Position numbers and translations under genes: made by a program
Notes under the pieces: model-generated
Seen by the model: the letters and a program-made list of their open reading frames with translations, nothing else
Database searches by the model: none
What the model was told of the DNA's origin: nothing
Assembly (NCBI GenBank): GCA_002350625.1
Contig: DEFE01000040.1
Span: 1,234 to 18,299, forward strand
Source of the DNA: Lachnospiraceae bacterium UBA2860
GTDB taxonomy: Bacteria; Bacillota; Clostridia; Lachnospirales; Lachnospiraceae
Direction: 5' to 3'
Length of the DNA: 17,066 bases
Shown here: in pieces, positions 1-7,435 of the stretch
How positions within the stretch are numbered: the stretch's first letter is position 1
How the letters are laid out: every line of letters begins with the position of its first letter

Positions 1-754
1 CTTCGAGTGTGCTCCGGATCACATATGTGTATGTCGTCCCGGCTTCGAGATCAGCCATGAAGCAGAAGTAACCCTCATCCCCGGTCTCATCCTTGACATA
101 GTCGAGGAAGGCCGTATCTCCGGTGCCCTCATAAAGCTCGCCTTTGACTTTTTTTCTGGACCCGGCGCCGAAGAAAATGTGATAACCGCTGTACTGCGGC
201 GTCAGTTTATAGGCCGCCGTATAATTGTTGGCTTTTGTCAGTCTGCAGCGCGAGGCTGCCCCTTCAGACAGGGCGGCGGCATTTTCGGAGTTCACTGACT
301 CGTCCGAGAAGTCGGCTTCGTCGGATTCGCCCGAGCTGCCGGAGCTGTCACTGACATTGATCGTGACGCTGTCCCACTGGCCCTGCGTCTTGGGGACGCT
401 CGCCATAATGGTATAGGTCCCCGTCTCGGAAAAGTTGAAGGACGTGCAATAAGCGCCTTCAGCTTCGGTGCTCAGCCGCCCCGGGTTGACCGGCTGCTCC
501 AGCTGCAGCACGCCGCCCTTAAAAATCTTAAAGGTGACCGGCGTGAAGTCGCGGACCGCGTCGGAGACCGAGCCCGGCAGCGTATCGACGGAAACCCACA
601 CAGACACCGCGCCCTTCGGCACCGTGCTGTTGTTGGCCGGGCGGGTGATCTTCACGCTGCCTGCCGCATATGCGCTCACGGCGGACAGTGCAAAAAAGGT
701 GATGGAAAACAGGAGCAAGCTCAGGAAGATATTCATGCGTCGGCTTCTTTTCAT
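1..754 (-). CDS. Secreted protein with Ig-like and PPC-like beta domains (3' end outside window)
   Basis: The frame is open from the ATG at 754 to the left edge (251 codons seen, no stop), so the gene is partial. The start is preceded by GGAGG with a 9-base gap; an in-frame ATG sits directly after the GGAGG but is too close. Residues 1-30 form a signal peptide (basic start, hydrophobic core, SAYA cleavage region). Residues about 33-135 look like an Ig-like beta-sandwich. Residues 136-166 are a Ser/Asp/Glu linker. Residues about 170-251 resemble the beta domain seen in clostridial surface proteins, with a YKLTPQYSGYHIFF stretch and an ADLEAGTTYTYVI stretch similar to pre-peptidase C-terminal (PPC) domains. 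It lies 58 bp after the Smr gene with a palindromic repeat between. It is probably exported or wall-associated; its function is unknown and a link to the sugar locus is not shown. Confidence 0.82.
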   Translation of the reverse strand, partial: MKRSRRMNIFLSLLLFSITFFALSAVSAYAAGSVKITRPANNSTVPKGAVSVWVSVDTLPGSVSDAVRDFTPVTFKIFKGGVLQLEQPVNPGRLSTEAEGAYCTSFNFSETGTYTIMASVPKTQGQWDSVTINVSDSSGSSGESDEADFSDESVNSENAAALSEGAASRCRLTKANNYTAAYKLTPQYSGYHIFFGAGSRKKVKGELYEGTGDTAFLDYVKDETGDEGYFCFMADLEAGTTYTYVIRSTLE

Positions 755-773
755 CGTTTTCATCCTCCATTTT

Positions 774-800
774 ATGACACGGGGTCTGACCCCTTGTCAT
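774..800. repeat. 27-bp palindromic repeat, copy A
   Basis: Imperfect palindrome with outer arms ATGACA/TGTCAT, inner arms GGGGTC/GACCCC and central T; one mismatched pair separates the inner and outer arms. It lies between the Smr gene and the secreted-protein gene. It is the exact reverse complement of copy D at 15257-15283. No run of T follows on the minus strand, so terminator function is doubtful. Confidence 0.93.
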
Positions 801-812
801 GTTTTTTCATGA

Positions 813-1061
813 TCAGAACAGCTCTTTCAGAACCAGAATCGTGATGCCGGGATTGTCACCCGGGATAATCCGTTTCACCTTTTTCTCATACCGGTATTCA
901 TCGTAGATCATGCTGCGAAGGCTCGTCCCGCGGTTGTACCCGTGGATCAGCCGGAGCTGGTACGTCGCTGCGTCCGCCGCGGCGAGGGCTCTGTCGATCA
1001 CCTTGACAGCCTCATCCTGCCGCAGTCCGTGAAGGTCGACATCTACAAATGGCGCGCCCAT
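813..1061 (-). CDS. Small Smr-domain protein
   Basis: 82 residues, about the size of a single Smr domain. The visible motifs are V-D-L-H-G at 8-12 and I-H-G-Y-N-R-G-T-S-L-R at 39-49, which match the DLHG and HGxG-type motifs of the Smr/MutS2 C-terminal family. Members of that family bind or nick nucleic acid, and some act in RNA cleavage at stalled ribosomes; the role of stand-alone single-domain members is poorly known. The start at 1061 has AAGGAG six bases upstream. That binding site is made from the last codons of the aldose epimerase, whose TGA ends at 1065, so the two genes are probably translationally coupled. Its presence beside sugar genes gives no functional hint. Confidence 0.85.
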   Translation of the reverse strand: MGAPFVDVDLHGLRQDEAVKVIDRALAAADAATYQLRLIHGYNRGTSLRSMIYDEYRYEKKVKRIIPGDNPGITILVLKELF

Positions 1062-1064
1062 GGC

Positions 1065-1979
1065 TCACTCCTTTTCATGACACGGGGTCTGACCCCCTGT
1101 CATAAAACGGACGGTATAGGCCCTTAAGAATTCCTCCCCCGGCGCAAGGACGTTGCCGTACGCCCGCTCCGAGAGCTCTCCCGTAAAGTCGACGCTGTCC
1201 GTTCTCCCGCACCACGGCTCAATACAGATAAATGGCGCGTCCTTCCCGGCCGGAGACCAGAGCCCCACAAGCGGCGTATCGAAGCTAACCGTCACATAGG
1301 GCTTCCCTTCCGGATTCACAAGGGAGACCTCGTCGCACTGGGAATCCTCGAGGATCAGCGCGTCCGCAAGGAACAGCTCCCTTGTCGGCGTCAGGCAGCC
1401 GTCCTTCAGCGGGATGTCCTTCCTTGACGCGCCTACATTGCCGCCGCGCTCTATGGGACGGACCGTGATCCGCTTAAGAGGCGCGCCGTTCTTCCGGAGG
1501 TCGATCTTATAGGTCTCCCAGGTCTCGCCCGCGTGCAGCGGGCAGCAAAATGCCGGATGCCCGCCGATCGAGAAATACAGCTTCTCCTGCCCCGGATTTC
1601 TCACCCGCCATCCGACAGTCACGCTGTCCCCGGTGAGGGTATACGTCACCTCGAGCTCGAAGCGGAACGGATAGACAGCAAGAGTCTCTTCATTTTCGCG
1701 GAGCACGAAGGAAATGGCATCGTCACTCTTCGACAGCAGCTCAAAGGCCTGATCGCGCGCGAAGCCGTGCTGTCCCATATGGTACTCCGCGCCATTGTGC
1801 CGGTAAACGCCGTCCCGCACCTGGCCGACGAAGGGGAAGAGGATCGGCGTCCTGCGCCCCCAATACGCCGGGTCTCCATGCCAGATGTACTCCGTCCCGT
1901 CCCGCTTTACGGACAGGATCTCTGCGCCCTTAGTATCCGCCGTCAGTTCAAGAATCCCGTTATTCAGCCTATACTCCAT
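1065..1979 (-). CDS. Aldose 1-epimerase family protein, LacX-like
   Basis: 304 residues of the galactose-mutarotase fold. LacX-type motifs are present: G-Q-H-G-F-A-R at 69-75 (His71), G-G-H-P-A-F at 139-144 (His141) and C-I-E-P-W-C-G at 252-258 (Glu254). In this superfamily two His and one Glu carry out acid/base ring opening, interconverting sugar anomers in the cytoplasm. The start at 1979 has GGAGGGAGAG directly upstream. It follows the PfkB kinase after a terminator-like hairpin and a palindromic repeat. Oddity: the last dozen residues, from Met293 on (MTGGQTPCH then EKE), are encoded by palindromic repeat copy B, so the ancestral protein probably ended near Phe292. It may act on the imported sugar, but the substrate is not shown. 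Confidence 0.9.
   Translation of the reverse strand: MEYRLNNGILELTADTKGAEILSVKRDGTEYIWHGDPAYWGRRTPILFPFVGQVRDGVYRHNGAEYHMGQHGFARDQAFELLSKSDDAISFVLRENEETLAVYPFRFELEVTYTLTGDSVTVGWRVRNPGQEKLYFSIGGHPAFCCPLHAGETWETYKIDLRKNGAPLKRITVRPIERGGNVGASRKDIPLKDGCLTPTRELFLADALILEDSQCDEVSLVNPEGKPYVTVSFDTPLVGLWSPAGKDAPFICIEPWCGRTDSVDFTGELSERAYGNVLAPGEEFLRAYTVRFMTGGQTPCHEKE
1077..1103. repeat. 27-bp palindromic repeat, copy B (inside a coding 3' end)
   Basis: Outer arms ATGACA/TGTCAT, inner arms GGGGTC/GACCCC, central T. It is the exact reverse complement of copy C at 1999-2025, so the two copies bracket the aldose epimerase as inverted repeats. This copy is translated as the C-terminal residues MTGGQTPCH of that protein. 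Confidence 0.94.
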
Positions 1980-1998
1980 GCTCTCCCTCCTTCAAATT

Positions 1999-2025
1999 AT
2001 GACAGGGGGTCAGACCCCGTGTCAT
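1999..2025. repeat. 27-bp palindromic repeat, copy C
   Basis: Same arms as the other copies, with central A on the plus strand. It sits between the PfkB kinase and the aldose epimerase, just downstream (minus strand) of the T-run of the hairpin at 2032-2049, which itself looks like a degenerate relative of the repeat. Confidence 0.94.
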
Positions 2026-2049
2026 AAAAACCAAGGGGCAGCCCCCTTG
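2026..2049 (-). terminator. Rho-independent terminator after the PfkB kinase
   Basis: On the minus strand, directly after the kinase TGA, CAAGGGG pairs with CCCCTTG (7 bp, 4-base loop), followed by G and five T. This is a compact intrinsic terminator or attenuator that would reduce transcription into the aldose epimerase, Smr and secreted-protein genes. The stem resembles the GGGGTC palindrome family with two inner bases lost. Confidence 0.68.
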
Positions 2050-2931
2050 TCAGATTTCGGCCTCCACTTCCGCCATCGTCGGAATCGAAGGCGCGGCCCC
2101 GACGCGCGTCACCGCGATCGAGGAAGCTTTCGCCGCCGTGCGGAGCGCTGTCTGTATATCCGCGCCGTCCGTCAGCTTCCTGATGAAGAAGCCCGTGAAT
2201 GTATCGCCGGCGGCCGTCGTGTCCACCGCCTTGACTGGGAAAATGTCCTGGAACACCTTCTCCGTCCCGTCGTAGTACCAGGCGCCGTCGGACCCGAGCG
2301 TCAGCACGAAGGCCGCCTCCGGAAAGCTCTCGGCGAGCGCGTCCAGCACATGCTCCGGATCCTTGTTGCCGGTGATCTGCGCGGCCTCGATCTCATTGAC
2401 GAGGAACAGCGACACCTTGCTGAGATCGCATGCATCCAGCGCCTCATTGTATGGGGAAGGATTCAGCACGATCTTCATCCCGCGCTCATACGCCTTGTCG
2501 ATGATGTAGTCAAGCAGGTTGATCTCATTCTGCAGCACGAGATAGTCGCCGCTTCCGAAATGCGCCAGCACCTCGTCCGCGTATTCCTTCGTCTGCATCC
2601 GGTTCGTCCCGCCGTACAAAATGATGCTGTTCTGCCCCTTCTCGTCGACCTGGATCACGGTGTGGCCGCCGCGGACGGGCAGCTTTCGGATGAACTCCGT
2701 GTGGACGCCGGCCGCTTCGCAGGTCTCAAGAAGCTTCTCCCCGTCATTTCCGATGAGCCCCGCGTGCCAGACGGGAAGCCCCGCCTTCGCCATCGCGACG
2801 GACTGATTGAGCCCCTTGCCGCCGCAGTACTCGTTCAGTTCATAAGACGCCATCGTCTCCCCGCCGGCGATGATGTGGGGAACGCTGTAGGTGTAATCCA
2901 TATTGAGTGATCCGAAATTCAGTACTTTCAT
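2050..2931 (-). CDS. PfkB-family sugar kinase, ribokinase-like (first copy)
   Basis: 293 residues. N-terminal PfkB signature G-G-K-G-L-N-Q at 37-43; C-terminal signature D-T-T-A-A-G-D-T-F at 237-245, with Asp243 the expected catalytic base and AAGD the anion hole. DTTAAGD is the ribokinase-type form. It should transfer phosphate from ATP to a sugar hydroxyl in the cytoplasm; the sugar is not predictable. The open frame reaches upstream to 2991, but the start at 2931 is chosen because GAGGAG lies just ahead and the product then begins M-K-V-L-N-F-G-S-L-N-M-D as in the family. Its ATG overlaps the stop of the LacI gene (ATGA), implying coupled translation. It is followed by a terminator. A second PfkB kinase lies at 8467-9390, so the two presumably act on different sugars or at different steps. 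Confidence 0.92.
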   Translation of the reverse strand: MKVLNFGSLNMDYTYSVPHIIAGGETMASYELNEYCGGKGLNQSVAMAKAGLPVWHAGLIGNDGEKLLETCEAAGVHTEFIRKLPVRGGHTVIQVDEKGQNSIILYGGTNRMQTKEYADEVLAHFGSGDYLVLQNEINLLDYIIDKAYERGMKIVLNPSPYNEALDACDLSKVSLFLVNEIEAAQITGNKDPEHVLDALAESFPEAAFVLTLGSDGAWYYDGTEKVFQDIFPVKAVDTTAAGDTFTGFFIRKLTDGADIQTALRTAAKASSIAVTRVGAAPSIPTMAEVEAEI

Positions 2932-3947
2932 CCGTCTGTTCTCCTCTTTTCCGATCCCCGGAGGATCAGCCGCGTCGGCACGGAGACACATACCGGCTCT
3001 GCCCCGGGGTGCTTCAAATGCCGGAGAAGCTGTTCCATCGCCTTTACGCCCATCTCCTTCTCGGACCGGTCCACGACTGAGAGCGGAATCCCGAGGTTAT
3101 TGAGCACGGTGATGTCGTCAAAGCCGATCATGGCGACGTCTTCCCCGACGTGCAGGTTATTTTCGATAAGATAGCGCATGGCCCCAAGCGACATCATGTT
3201 GTTGCCGCAAAAGACCGCTGTCGGCGGCTTCTTCAGCTCCATGAGGTGCTTCATGCACTTGTAGGACTGGTCCGCCATCTGATTACCGTAGGCGATATAC
3301 ATCTCCCTGATTTTGATCCCGTTCTCGCGGAGGGCCCTGCGGTAGCCGAGCTCACGCTCATAGACGGGGCTGTAGTCCTTCTCCCCCGCGATGATGGCGA
3401 TGCGCTCGTGCCCCTGCCGGATCAGCTCGCATACCGCCTCGTAGGAACCCGACTCATTGTCGGCCACCACGGTATCGAGCACCTCGCCGCCGTCGATAAA
3501 GCGGTCGATCAGTACAACAGGCGTGCCCATGTCCTGGTATTCTTTTAAAATGGTTCCGGTCCGCTCGTCGCGCACACCCGCAGCGGTGATCAGAATTCCC
3601 GCGACATTGCGCTCACGGACGGCGGTCAGCACCCGGTATTCCTTCTCCGCGTCCTCGCTCGTGTTGAAGATCAGCACCTGGAAACGGTTCTTCTCCGCCA
3701 CTTTGGTGATGCCCTCGATCAGGCCGTAGAAGAACGGGTTCTTCAGGTCCGGTACGATAACCGCGACAACCTCCGATCTCTGGAAGCTCAGGTCCCGCGC
3801 CGTAGCGCTCGGTATATAGTTGTGTGCCTGCATCACTGCCTGCACCTTCTCACGGGTCGCGGATTTCACCTTCTCGGAATTATTGATCACGCGGGAGACA
3901 GTGGCGACAGAGACGTCTGCAAGCCTTGCGATTTCTTTAATATTCAT
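2928..3947 (-). CDS. LacI-family transcriptional regulator
   Basis: 339 residues from the ATG at 3947. The N-terminal helix-turn-helix M-N-I-K-E-I-A-R-L-A-D-V-S-V-A-T-V-S-R-V is typical, with hinge-helix residues A-R-D-L at 50-53, then a periplasmic-binding-protein-like effector domain (from about 58). The open frame extends 18 residues further upstream, but LacI proteins start at this M-N-I-K, with AGGTGA ahead. The recognition segment V-A-T-V-S-R is close to that of CcpA, which fits the cre-like palindromes at 15035 and 15214; binding there is an inference. The effector is probably the transported sugar or a phosphorylated derivative. The gene overlaps the downstream PfkB kinase by 4 bp. 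It sits inside the locus rather than beside the main promoter, and I found no clear operator at its own 5' end. Confidence 0.94.
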   Translation of the reverse strand: MNIKEIARLADVSVATVSRVINNSEKVKSATREKVQAVMQAHNYIPSATARDLSFQRSEVVAVIVPDLKNPFFYGLIEGITKVAEKNRFQVLIFNTSEDAEKEYRVLTAVRERNVAGILITAAGVRDERTGTILKEYQDMGTPVVLIDRFIDGGEVLDTVVADNESGSYEAVCELIRQGHERIAIIAGEKDYSPVYERELGYRRALRENGIKIREMYIAYGNQMADQSYKCMKHLMELKKPPTAVFCGNNMMSLGAMRYLIENNLHVGEDVAMIGFDDITVLNNLGIPLSVVDRSEKEMGVKAMEQLLRHLKHPGAEPVCVSVPTRLILRGSEKRRTDG

Positions 3948-4052
3948 AAATCTCACCTGCCGGTTCATCCATCTGCTGACATGATAGCGCAAAAAGCCCA
4001 TTCCGAAAAGGAAAAGCTATTGTTTAGAGATTAAAGCGCCCGCGCGGAGCTC
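3948..4052 (-). promoter_or_regulatory. Gap ahead of the LacI gene, possible weak promoter
   Basis: This 105-bp gap is the longest break between the sugar enzymes and the regulator. On the minus strand a TATCAT hexamer (3980-3985) could be a -10 element, but no convincing -35 is seen at the right distance. No LacI-type palindrome was found. The regulator may be read from here or by read-through. Confidence 0.25.
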
Positions 4053-5105
4053 TTACATCTTCCAGCCGAGCAGTGTCTTCGCGACCTTCTTCAGCTTCTC
4101 CGTCCTTCCTGTAAAAATCCATTTCGTGAGGCGGTCCTCCGAGCGGCCGATCCCCGCCGGCCTGCCGATCGTCGGCATATTGCACTCCATCTCTGCGAAC
4201 CCGCCGGAATTCCCGTCATCGTTATAGATATGAATCGAGTAGCCGGTGTCCCCTTCGATGAGCGGCGGCTCCTCAGAGTAAGCTGCGGAAGGGTTATTCG
4301 GATAGCAGATGATGATAAGCACCGATGCATCCGTGTCTGTATCCGCGAGGTAGCCGAAGCGTCCCGTGAGAACAGCGGAGCGATAGGCGATCTTATAGCG
4401 GGCGTCGCCCGTGATCCTAAGGACAATGCCATTTTCGACGACGCTCTCGTGATCTCCCGCCGGCTCGTAGTGGTCCGTCCCGCGCATCGGCTCATACATC
4501 GGGATGAACAGCGTCCCCTTCGGCCGGATCTGCAGAAGATCCCAGCTCTCGGCAAGCACGTCCTCCGCGCTTGTCCCGGCGAGACTGATCACTTCCTCGA
4601 TGCCGCAGTACGAAAGCCCCTCCATCAGCGCCTCATAAGACGGAAGCCGGCGCAGCGGATTCTCCGCGCGGTGGATCATGCGGTGAAAATCAAGGTGCAT
4701 ATTTCCCGCGACCGTATTTCTGCTCACGAGGTCCAGCGACATCTTAAGATGGATCCTGTCCTCTTCCCGCGTCATCTCATAGGAACCGGGGTCGATGGTT
4801 TTCGGCGTGTCCAGCGTCTCGCGGAAGCGTGCCCTCTCCCGGATGTTGAACTCGATCTCCGGGGCGATCCACACGCGGTCGCCGCCGATGTTCCAGATCT
4901 TCCGGTCGATCAGCTCCTTATACTTCTCCTTATCGTACACGGTCTCCGGGATCCAGAAGATTCCATCCGGGCATGCATCCGAAAAAGGACCGAAGACATG
5001 TCCGCCGTGCTCCGTCACGACCGCCTGCCATCCCTCTCCCGCGTCAAGCACCTCATACTTCATTCCGCAATACGAAAATGTCTCAAGTATTTCCTTCATC
5101 CCCAT
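4053..5105 (-). CDS. Uncharacterised mutarotase-like (galactose-mutarotase superfamily) protein
   Basis: 350 residues, no signal peptide. I recognise it only at the fold level: G-G-H-V-F-G-P-F at 34-41, then D-G-I-F-W-I, I-G-G-D-R-V-W-I-A-P-E at 73-83, and near the C-terminus F-A-E-M-E-C-N-M-P-T-I-G. This pattern resembles DUF6786/DUF4380-type relatives of aldose epimerases. A cytoplasmic role in sugar anomer conversion or binding is plausible but unproven. The start at 5105 has AAGGAG seven bases upstream; a second in-frame ATG two codons later is less well placed. It lies 21 bp after the FGGY kinase stop, so it belongs to the same operon and is probably its last gene before the LacI unit. 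A second mutarotase-fold protein (LacX-like) occurs at 1065-1979. Confidence 0.75.
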   Translation of the reverse strand: MGMKEILETFSYCGMKYEVLDAGEGWQAVVTEHGGHVFGPFSDACPDGIFWIPETVYDKEKYKELIDRKIWNIGGDRVWIAPEIEFNIRERARFRETLDTPKTIDPGSYEMTREEDRIHLKMSLDLVSRNTVAGNMHLDFHRMIHRAENPLRRLPSYEALMEGLSYCGIEEVISLAGTSAEDVLAESWDLLQIRPKGTLFIPMYEPMRGTDHYEPAGDHESVVENGIVLRITGDARYKIAYRSAVLTGRFGYLADTDTDASVLIIICYPNNPSAAYSEEPPLIEGDTGYSIHIYNDDGNSGGFAEMECNMPTIGRPAGIGRSEDRLTKWIFTGRTEKLKKVAKTLLGWKM

Positions 5106-5126
5106 AGTCTTTCTCCTTCTGCTTCC

Positions 5127-6716
5127 TCACAGTGCCTCCGCAGCGGCCCTCTCGGCAGCAAGTCCCTTCCGGTATCCTTCCATAAAGTGATCGTAACTCT
5201 CCATGTCTTCTTCCAGCGGCTCCGCGACGGCCGCCTCCGCGTCCGCGAACACGCGGCCGTCCAGATAATCCGGCAGGTTCTCGTCCGGGTTCTCCCGAAG
5301 CATGTAAGCCGCCAGCACGGCGATGCCGAACGCGCCGCCCTCCCCGGCCGTCTCCATCACTCTGACCGGCGTCCGAAATGCCCCCGCAACCATCCGCTGC
5401 GCGACGCCGGGCGTCTTGAAGAGCCCGCCATGTGCCGTGATGAAATCCAGCGCGACGCCTTCCTCCCTGAGCCGGTCCGCGCCGAGCCGCAGCACGGCGA
5501 TCGTTCCGAACAGCTGCGCCCGCATAAAATTCGCCAGATTGAACGCCGCGTCCGGCCGCCGCACAAGCAGCGGGCAGCCCCGCTCCATGCCGGCCAGGAA
5601 CTCTCCCGCGTGGAAATTATAGGCGAATATACCGCCGGCATCCCCGTCGCCTTGCAGCGCCTTCCGGTACAGCATCCCGTACAGCTCGTCCGGATCCAGC
5701 GGGGCCCCTGCCATTTCCGCAAATTCTCCAAAAAGCGAAACCCACGAAGAGATATCCGTCGTGCAGTTGTTGGCGTGCACCATCGCGACCGGCGAGCCGT
5801 CCGGCGTATTGATCTGCTCGATCTCACGGTGCAGCGTCCGAATGTCCTCGTCCATGACGGCCATGAGAAACCCCGACGTCCCCGCAGAGAGATTGCCGCT
5901 CCGCCGCCGCACGCTGTTCGTCGCGATCATGCCCGTAGCCGCGTCGCCCTCCGGCGGGCACAGCGGTATTCCGCTCACAAGCGTCCCGCTCTCATCCAGA
6001 AACGCAGCGCCCTCCGCGCTCAGCACACCTGCCGGTGCGCCGGCTTTCAGAACCCTCGGGAACAAATCCCGCGTCTTCCAGGGATAGCCTCTGTCCGCGA
6101 TCTCTTCGTCGAAAATGGCAAGCAGGTCCTCCCGGTAATCGCCGGTTTTCCCGTCGATCGGAAAGATCCCCGACGCGTCGCCGATGCCGATGACCTTCTC
6201 CCCGGTCAGGCGAAAATGGATATACCCCGCCAGCGTCGTCATGAAGCGGATCTCCCGCACGTGCGGCTCTCCCCTTAAAATGGCGTCATAGAGATGGGCG
6301 GAAGACCAGCGGTCCGGTATGTTGTGCTTAAGGAGCGCCGTCATCCTCTCCGCCGCCTCGTGTGCCGTCGTGTTGCGCCAGGTGCGGAACTTCGCGAGCA
6401 GCTTTCCGTCTGCGTCAAACGGCAGATACCCGTGCATCATCGCGCTGATCCCGATCGCCCGATAGCTGCGGATCACCGCGCCGTACTCAGCGGAGACATT
6501 CTCAAGCAGATCCTTGTAAGCAGCCCGCAACCCGCCGTGTATGTCCTCCATCGCGTAGGTCCAGATCCCGTCCTCCAGCCTGTTCTCCCAGGTGTGGGAT
6601 CCCTGTGCGATCACGCGGAAGGCGTCGTCGATGATGACGGCCTTGATGCGCGTCGACCCCAGTTCGATCCCTAAGAACCCCTTGCCTTCCTCCAGATATT
6701 CTTTTCGATCTTCCAT
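5127..6716 (-). CDS. FGGY-family carbohydrate kinase
   Basis: 529 residues, usual length for the family. N-terminal phosphate loop G-I-E-L-G-S-T at 15-21; P-P-E-G-D-A-A-T-G-M at 254-263 with Asp258 the expected catalytic base; S-A-G-T-S-G at 277-282 as part of the C-terminal ATP site; A-G-E-G-G-A-F-G-I near 440. It resembles xylulokinase- and ribulokinase-like proteins of gut Firmicutes. Members phosphorylate a ketose or polyol with ATP; the substrate is not predictable. The frame is open up to 6836, but the start at 6716 is preferred because GAGG lies six bases ahead and the product then begins just before the phosphate loop. An ATG at 6722 touches the GAGG. The gap to the SIS gene (119 bp) holds a hairpin and a local duplication. 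Confidence 0.92.
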   Translation of the reverse strand: MEDRKEYLEEGKGFLGIELGSTRIKAVIIDDAFRVIAQGSHTWENRLEDGIWTYAMEDIHGGLRAAYKDLLENVSAEYGAVIRSYRAIGISAMMHGYLPFDADGKLLAKFRTWRNTTAHEAAERMTALLKHNIPDRWSSAHLYDAILRGEPHVREIRFMTTLAGYIHFRLTGEKVIGIGDASGIFPIDGKTGDYREDLLAIFDEEIADRGYPWKTRDLFPRVLKAGAPAGVLSAEGAAFLDESGTLVSGIPLCPPEGDAATGMIATNSVRRRSGNLSAGTSGFLMAVMDEDIRTLHREIEQINTPDGSPVAMVHANNCTTDISSWVSLFGEFAEMAGAPLDPDELYGMLYRKALQGDGDAGGIFAYNFHAGEFLAGMERGCPLLVRRPDAAFNLANFMRAQLFGTIAVLRLGADRLREEGVALDFITAHGGLFKTPGVAQRMVAGAFRTPVRVMETAGEGGAFGIAVLAAYMLRENPDENLPDYLDGRVFADAEAAVAEPLEEDMESYDHFMEGYRKGLAAERAAAEAL

Positions 6717-6742
6717 ATCCATCCTCGTTATTTGAACCTTCG

Positions 6743-6758
6743 CCGGACGCAAGTCCGG
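6743..6758. other. Short perfect hairpin in the SIS-FGGY gap
   Basis: CCGGAC and GTCCGG form a 6-bp stem with a 4-base loop. No T-run follows on the minus strand, so it is more likely an mRNA processing or stability structure, or neutral, than a terminator. Confidence 0.6.
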
Positions 6759-6841
6759 ATGCTCACGCCGCTTTCCGGCCTGTGCACCGGATCTCAGTCT
6801 GCATGCTCGCGCCGCTTCCCGACCTGCGCCGGGCATCAGTC
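6759..6841. repeat. Imperfect tandem duplication covering the SIS gene 3' end
   Basis: About 41 bases at 6759-6799 align with about 39 bases at 6803-6841, with a handful of substitutions and small gaps. Both begin ATGCTC and share CGCCGCTT and CCTG, ending in AGTC. The second unit includes the SIS stop codon, so the first looks like a decayed copy of that gene's end. Confidence 0.65.
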
Positions 6842-7387
6842 GAGATTCGCGTGCCGCGCCGTCATCTCCTCTTTGGAAATGCCGAGCTCCTCCCGCATCA
6901 TATGCACCATCGCATCGCAGACGATCCAGCTCATCTCCTCAAAAGCGTCTCCCATAATCTGTCCGCCGCCTTTGATGCCATCCTTCTTTGTCCCGCCCGG
7001 AATAGCAACGATACAGTCCGCCATCGCGGAGACCGGCGCCTCCGGATGAACCGTAAGCGTCAAAACACGCGCGCCGGCCTTCTTCGCTTTCTCCGCCATG
7101 GAAATCGGCGAAGACGAGGCCCCGGATCCCGAAACAATAAACAGAAGGTCTCCCTCCCGGATCGGCGGCGTCGTGACGTCAAAGACGAAAAATGCCGTGC
7201 GCCCCAGATGCATCAGCCGGTTGCAGAAGGCCTGCGCCGCGCAGCCCGACCGCCCGGTGCCTGCCGCGAACACGCGCCGGGCCCGAAGCACCTCCTGTGC
7301 CGCCTCGCGCAGCTCTTCATCCCGCACGTCGCGCGCGTTTCTTGAAAGCTCCTCCAGAATCTCCTTCACATACAGCGATTCCGCCAT
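6836..7387 (-). CDS. SIS-domain sugar isomerase, 6-phospho-3-hexuloisomerase-like
   Basis: 183 residues, the usual length of HxlB/PHI proteins. It shows G-T-G-R-S-G-C-A at 43-50, R-L-M-H-L-G at 57-62, P-P-I-x-x-G-D at 74-80, S-G-S-G at 86-89, F-E-E near 149-151 and the closing T-A-R-H-A-N-L-D, all as in 6-phospho-3-hexuloisomerases. The known reaction moves the keto group of D-arabino-3-hexulose 6-phosphate from C3 to C2, giving fructose 6-phosphate in the ribulose monophosphate pathway. No hexulose-phosphate synthase is encoded beside it, so it probably serves sugar breakdown rather than formaldehyde fixation. The start at 7387 has an AAAGGGA site five bases ahead. It follows a 162-bp structured gap after the TIM-barrel gene. 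Confidence 0.9.
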   Translation of the reverse strand: MAESLYVKEILEELSRNARDVRDEELREAAQEVLRARRVFAAGTGRSGCAAQAFCNRLMHLGRTAFFVFDVTTPPIREGDLLFIVSGSGASSSPISMAEKAKKAGARVLTLTVHPEAPVSAMADCIVAIPGGTKKDGIKGGGQIMGDAFEEMSWIVCDAMVHMMREELGISKEEMTARHANLD

Positions 7388-7435
7388 CTTACGTCCCTTT
7401 CTTTTCCTTCATCCTGCAGTTTATGCTTCTCATAA

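Noticed and set aside
528..800. Minus-strand 90-codon frame starting MTRGQTPCH inside the repeat
   Set aside because: It is out of frame with the secreted-protein gene, which has a signal peptide and a proper GGAGG site; the start is just repeat sequence.
774..2025. CRISPR array from the repeated palindromes
   Set aside because: The copies are few, irregularly spaced by hundreds of bases, in both orientations, and have genes between them, not spacers.
1885..2910. Plus-strand open frame of 341 codons
   Set aside because: Opposite the PfkB kinase, with low-complexity basic composition; the repeat contributes its MTGGQTPCH stretch by chance.
4230..6278. Long plus-strand open frame of 682 codons
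   Set aside because: It runs opposite two well-supported genes (mutarotase-like and FGGY kinase), is Arg/His/Pro-rich, and matches no family; a typical antisense shadow in GC-rich DNA.
6717..6836. N-terminal extension of the FGGY kinase to an ATG overlapping the SIS stop (TGATG)
   Set aside because: The added residues are Arg/Ala-rich and encoded by the local duplication and hairpin; the GAGG six bases before 6716 and family alignment favour the shorter form, though re-initiation cannot be fully excluded.
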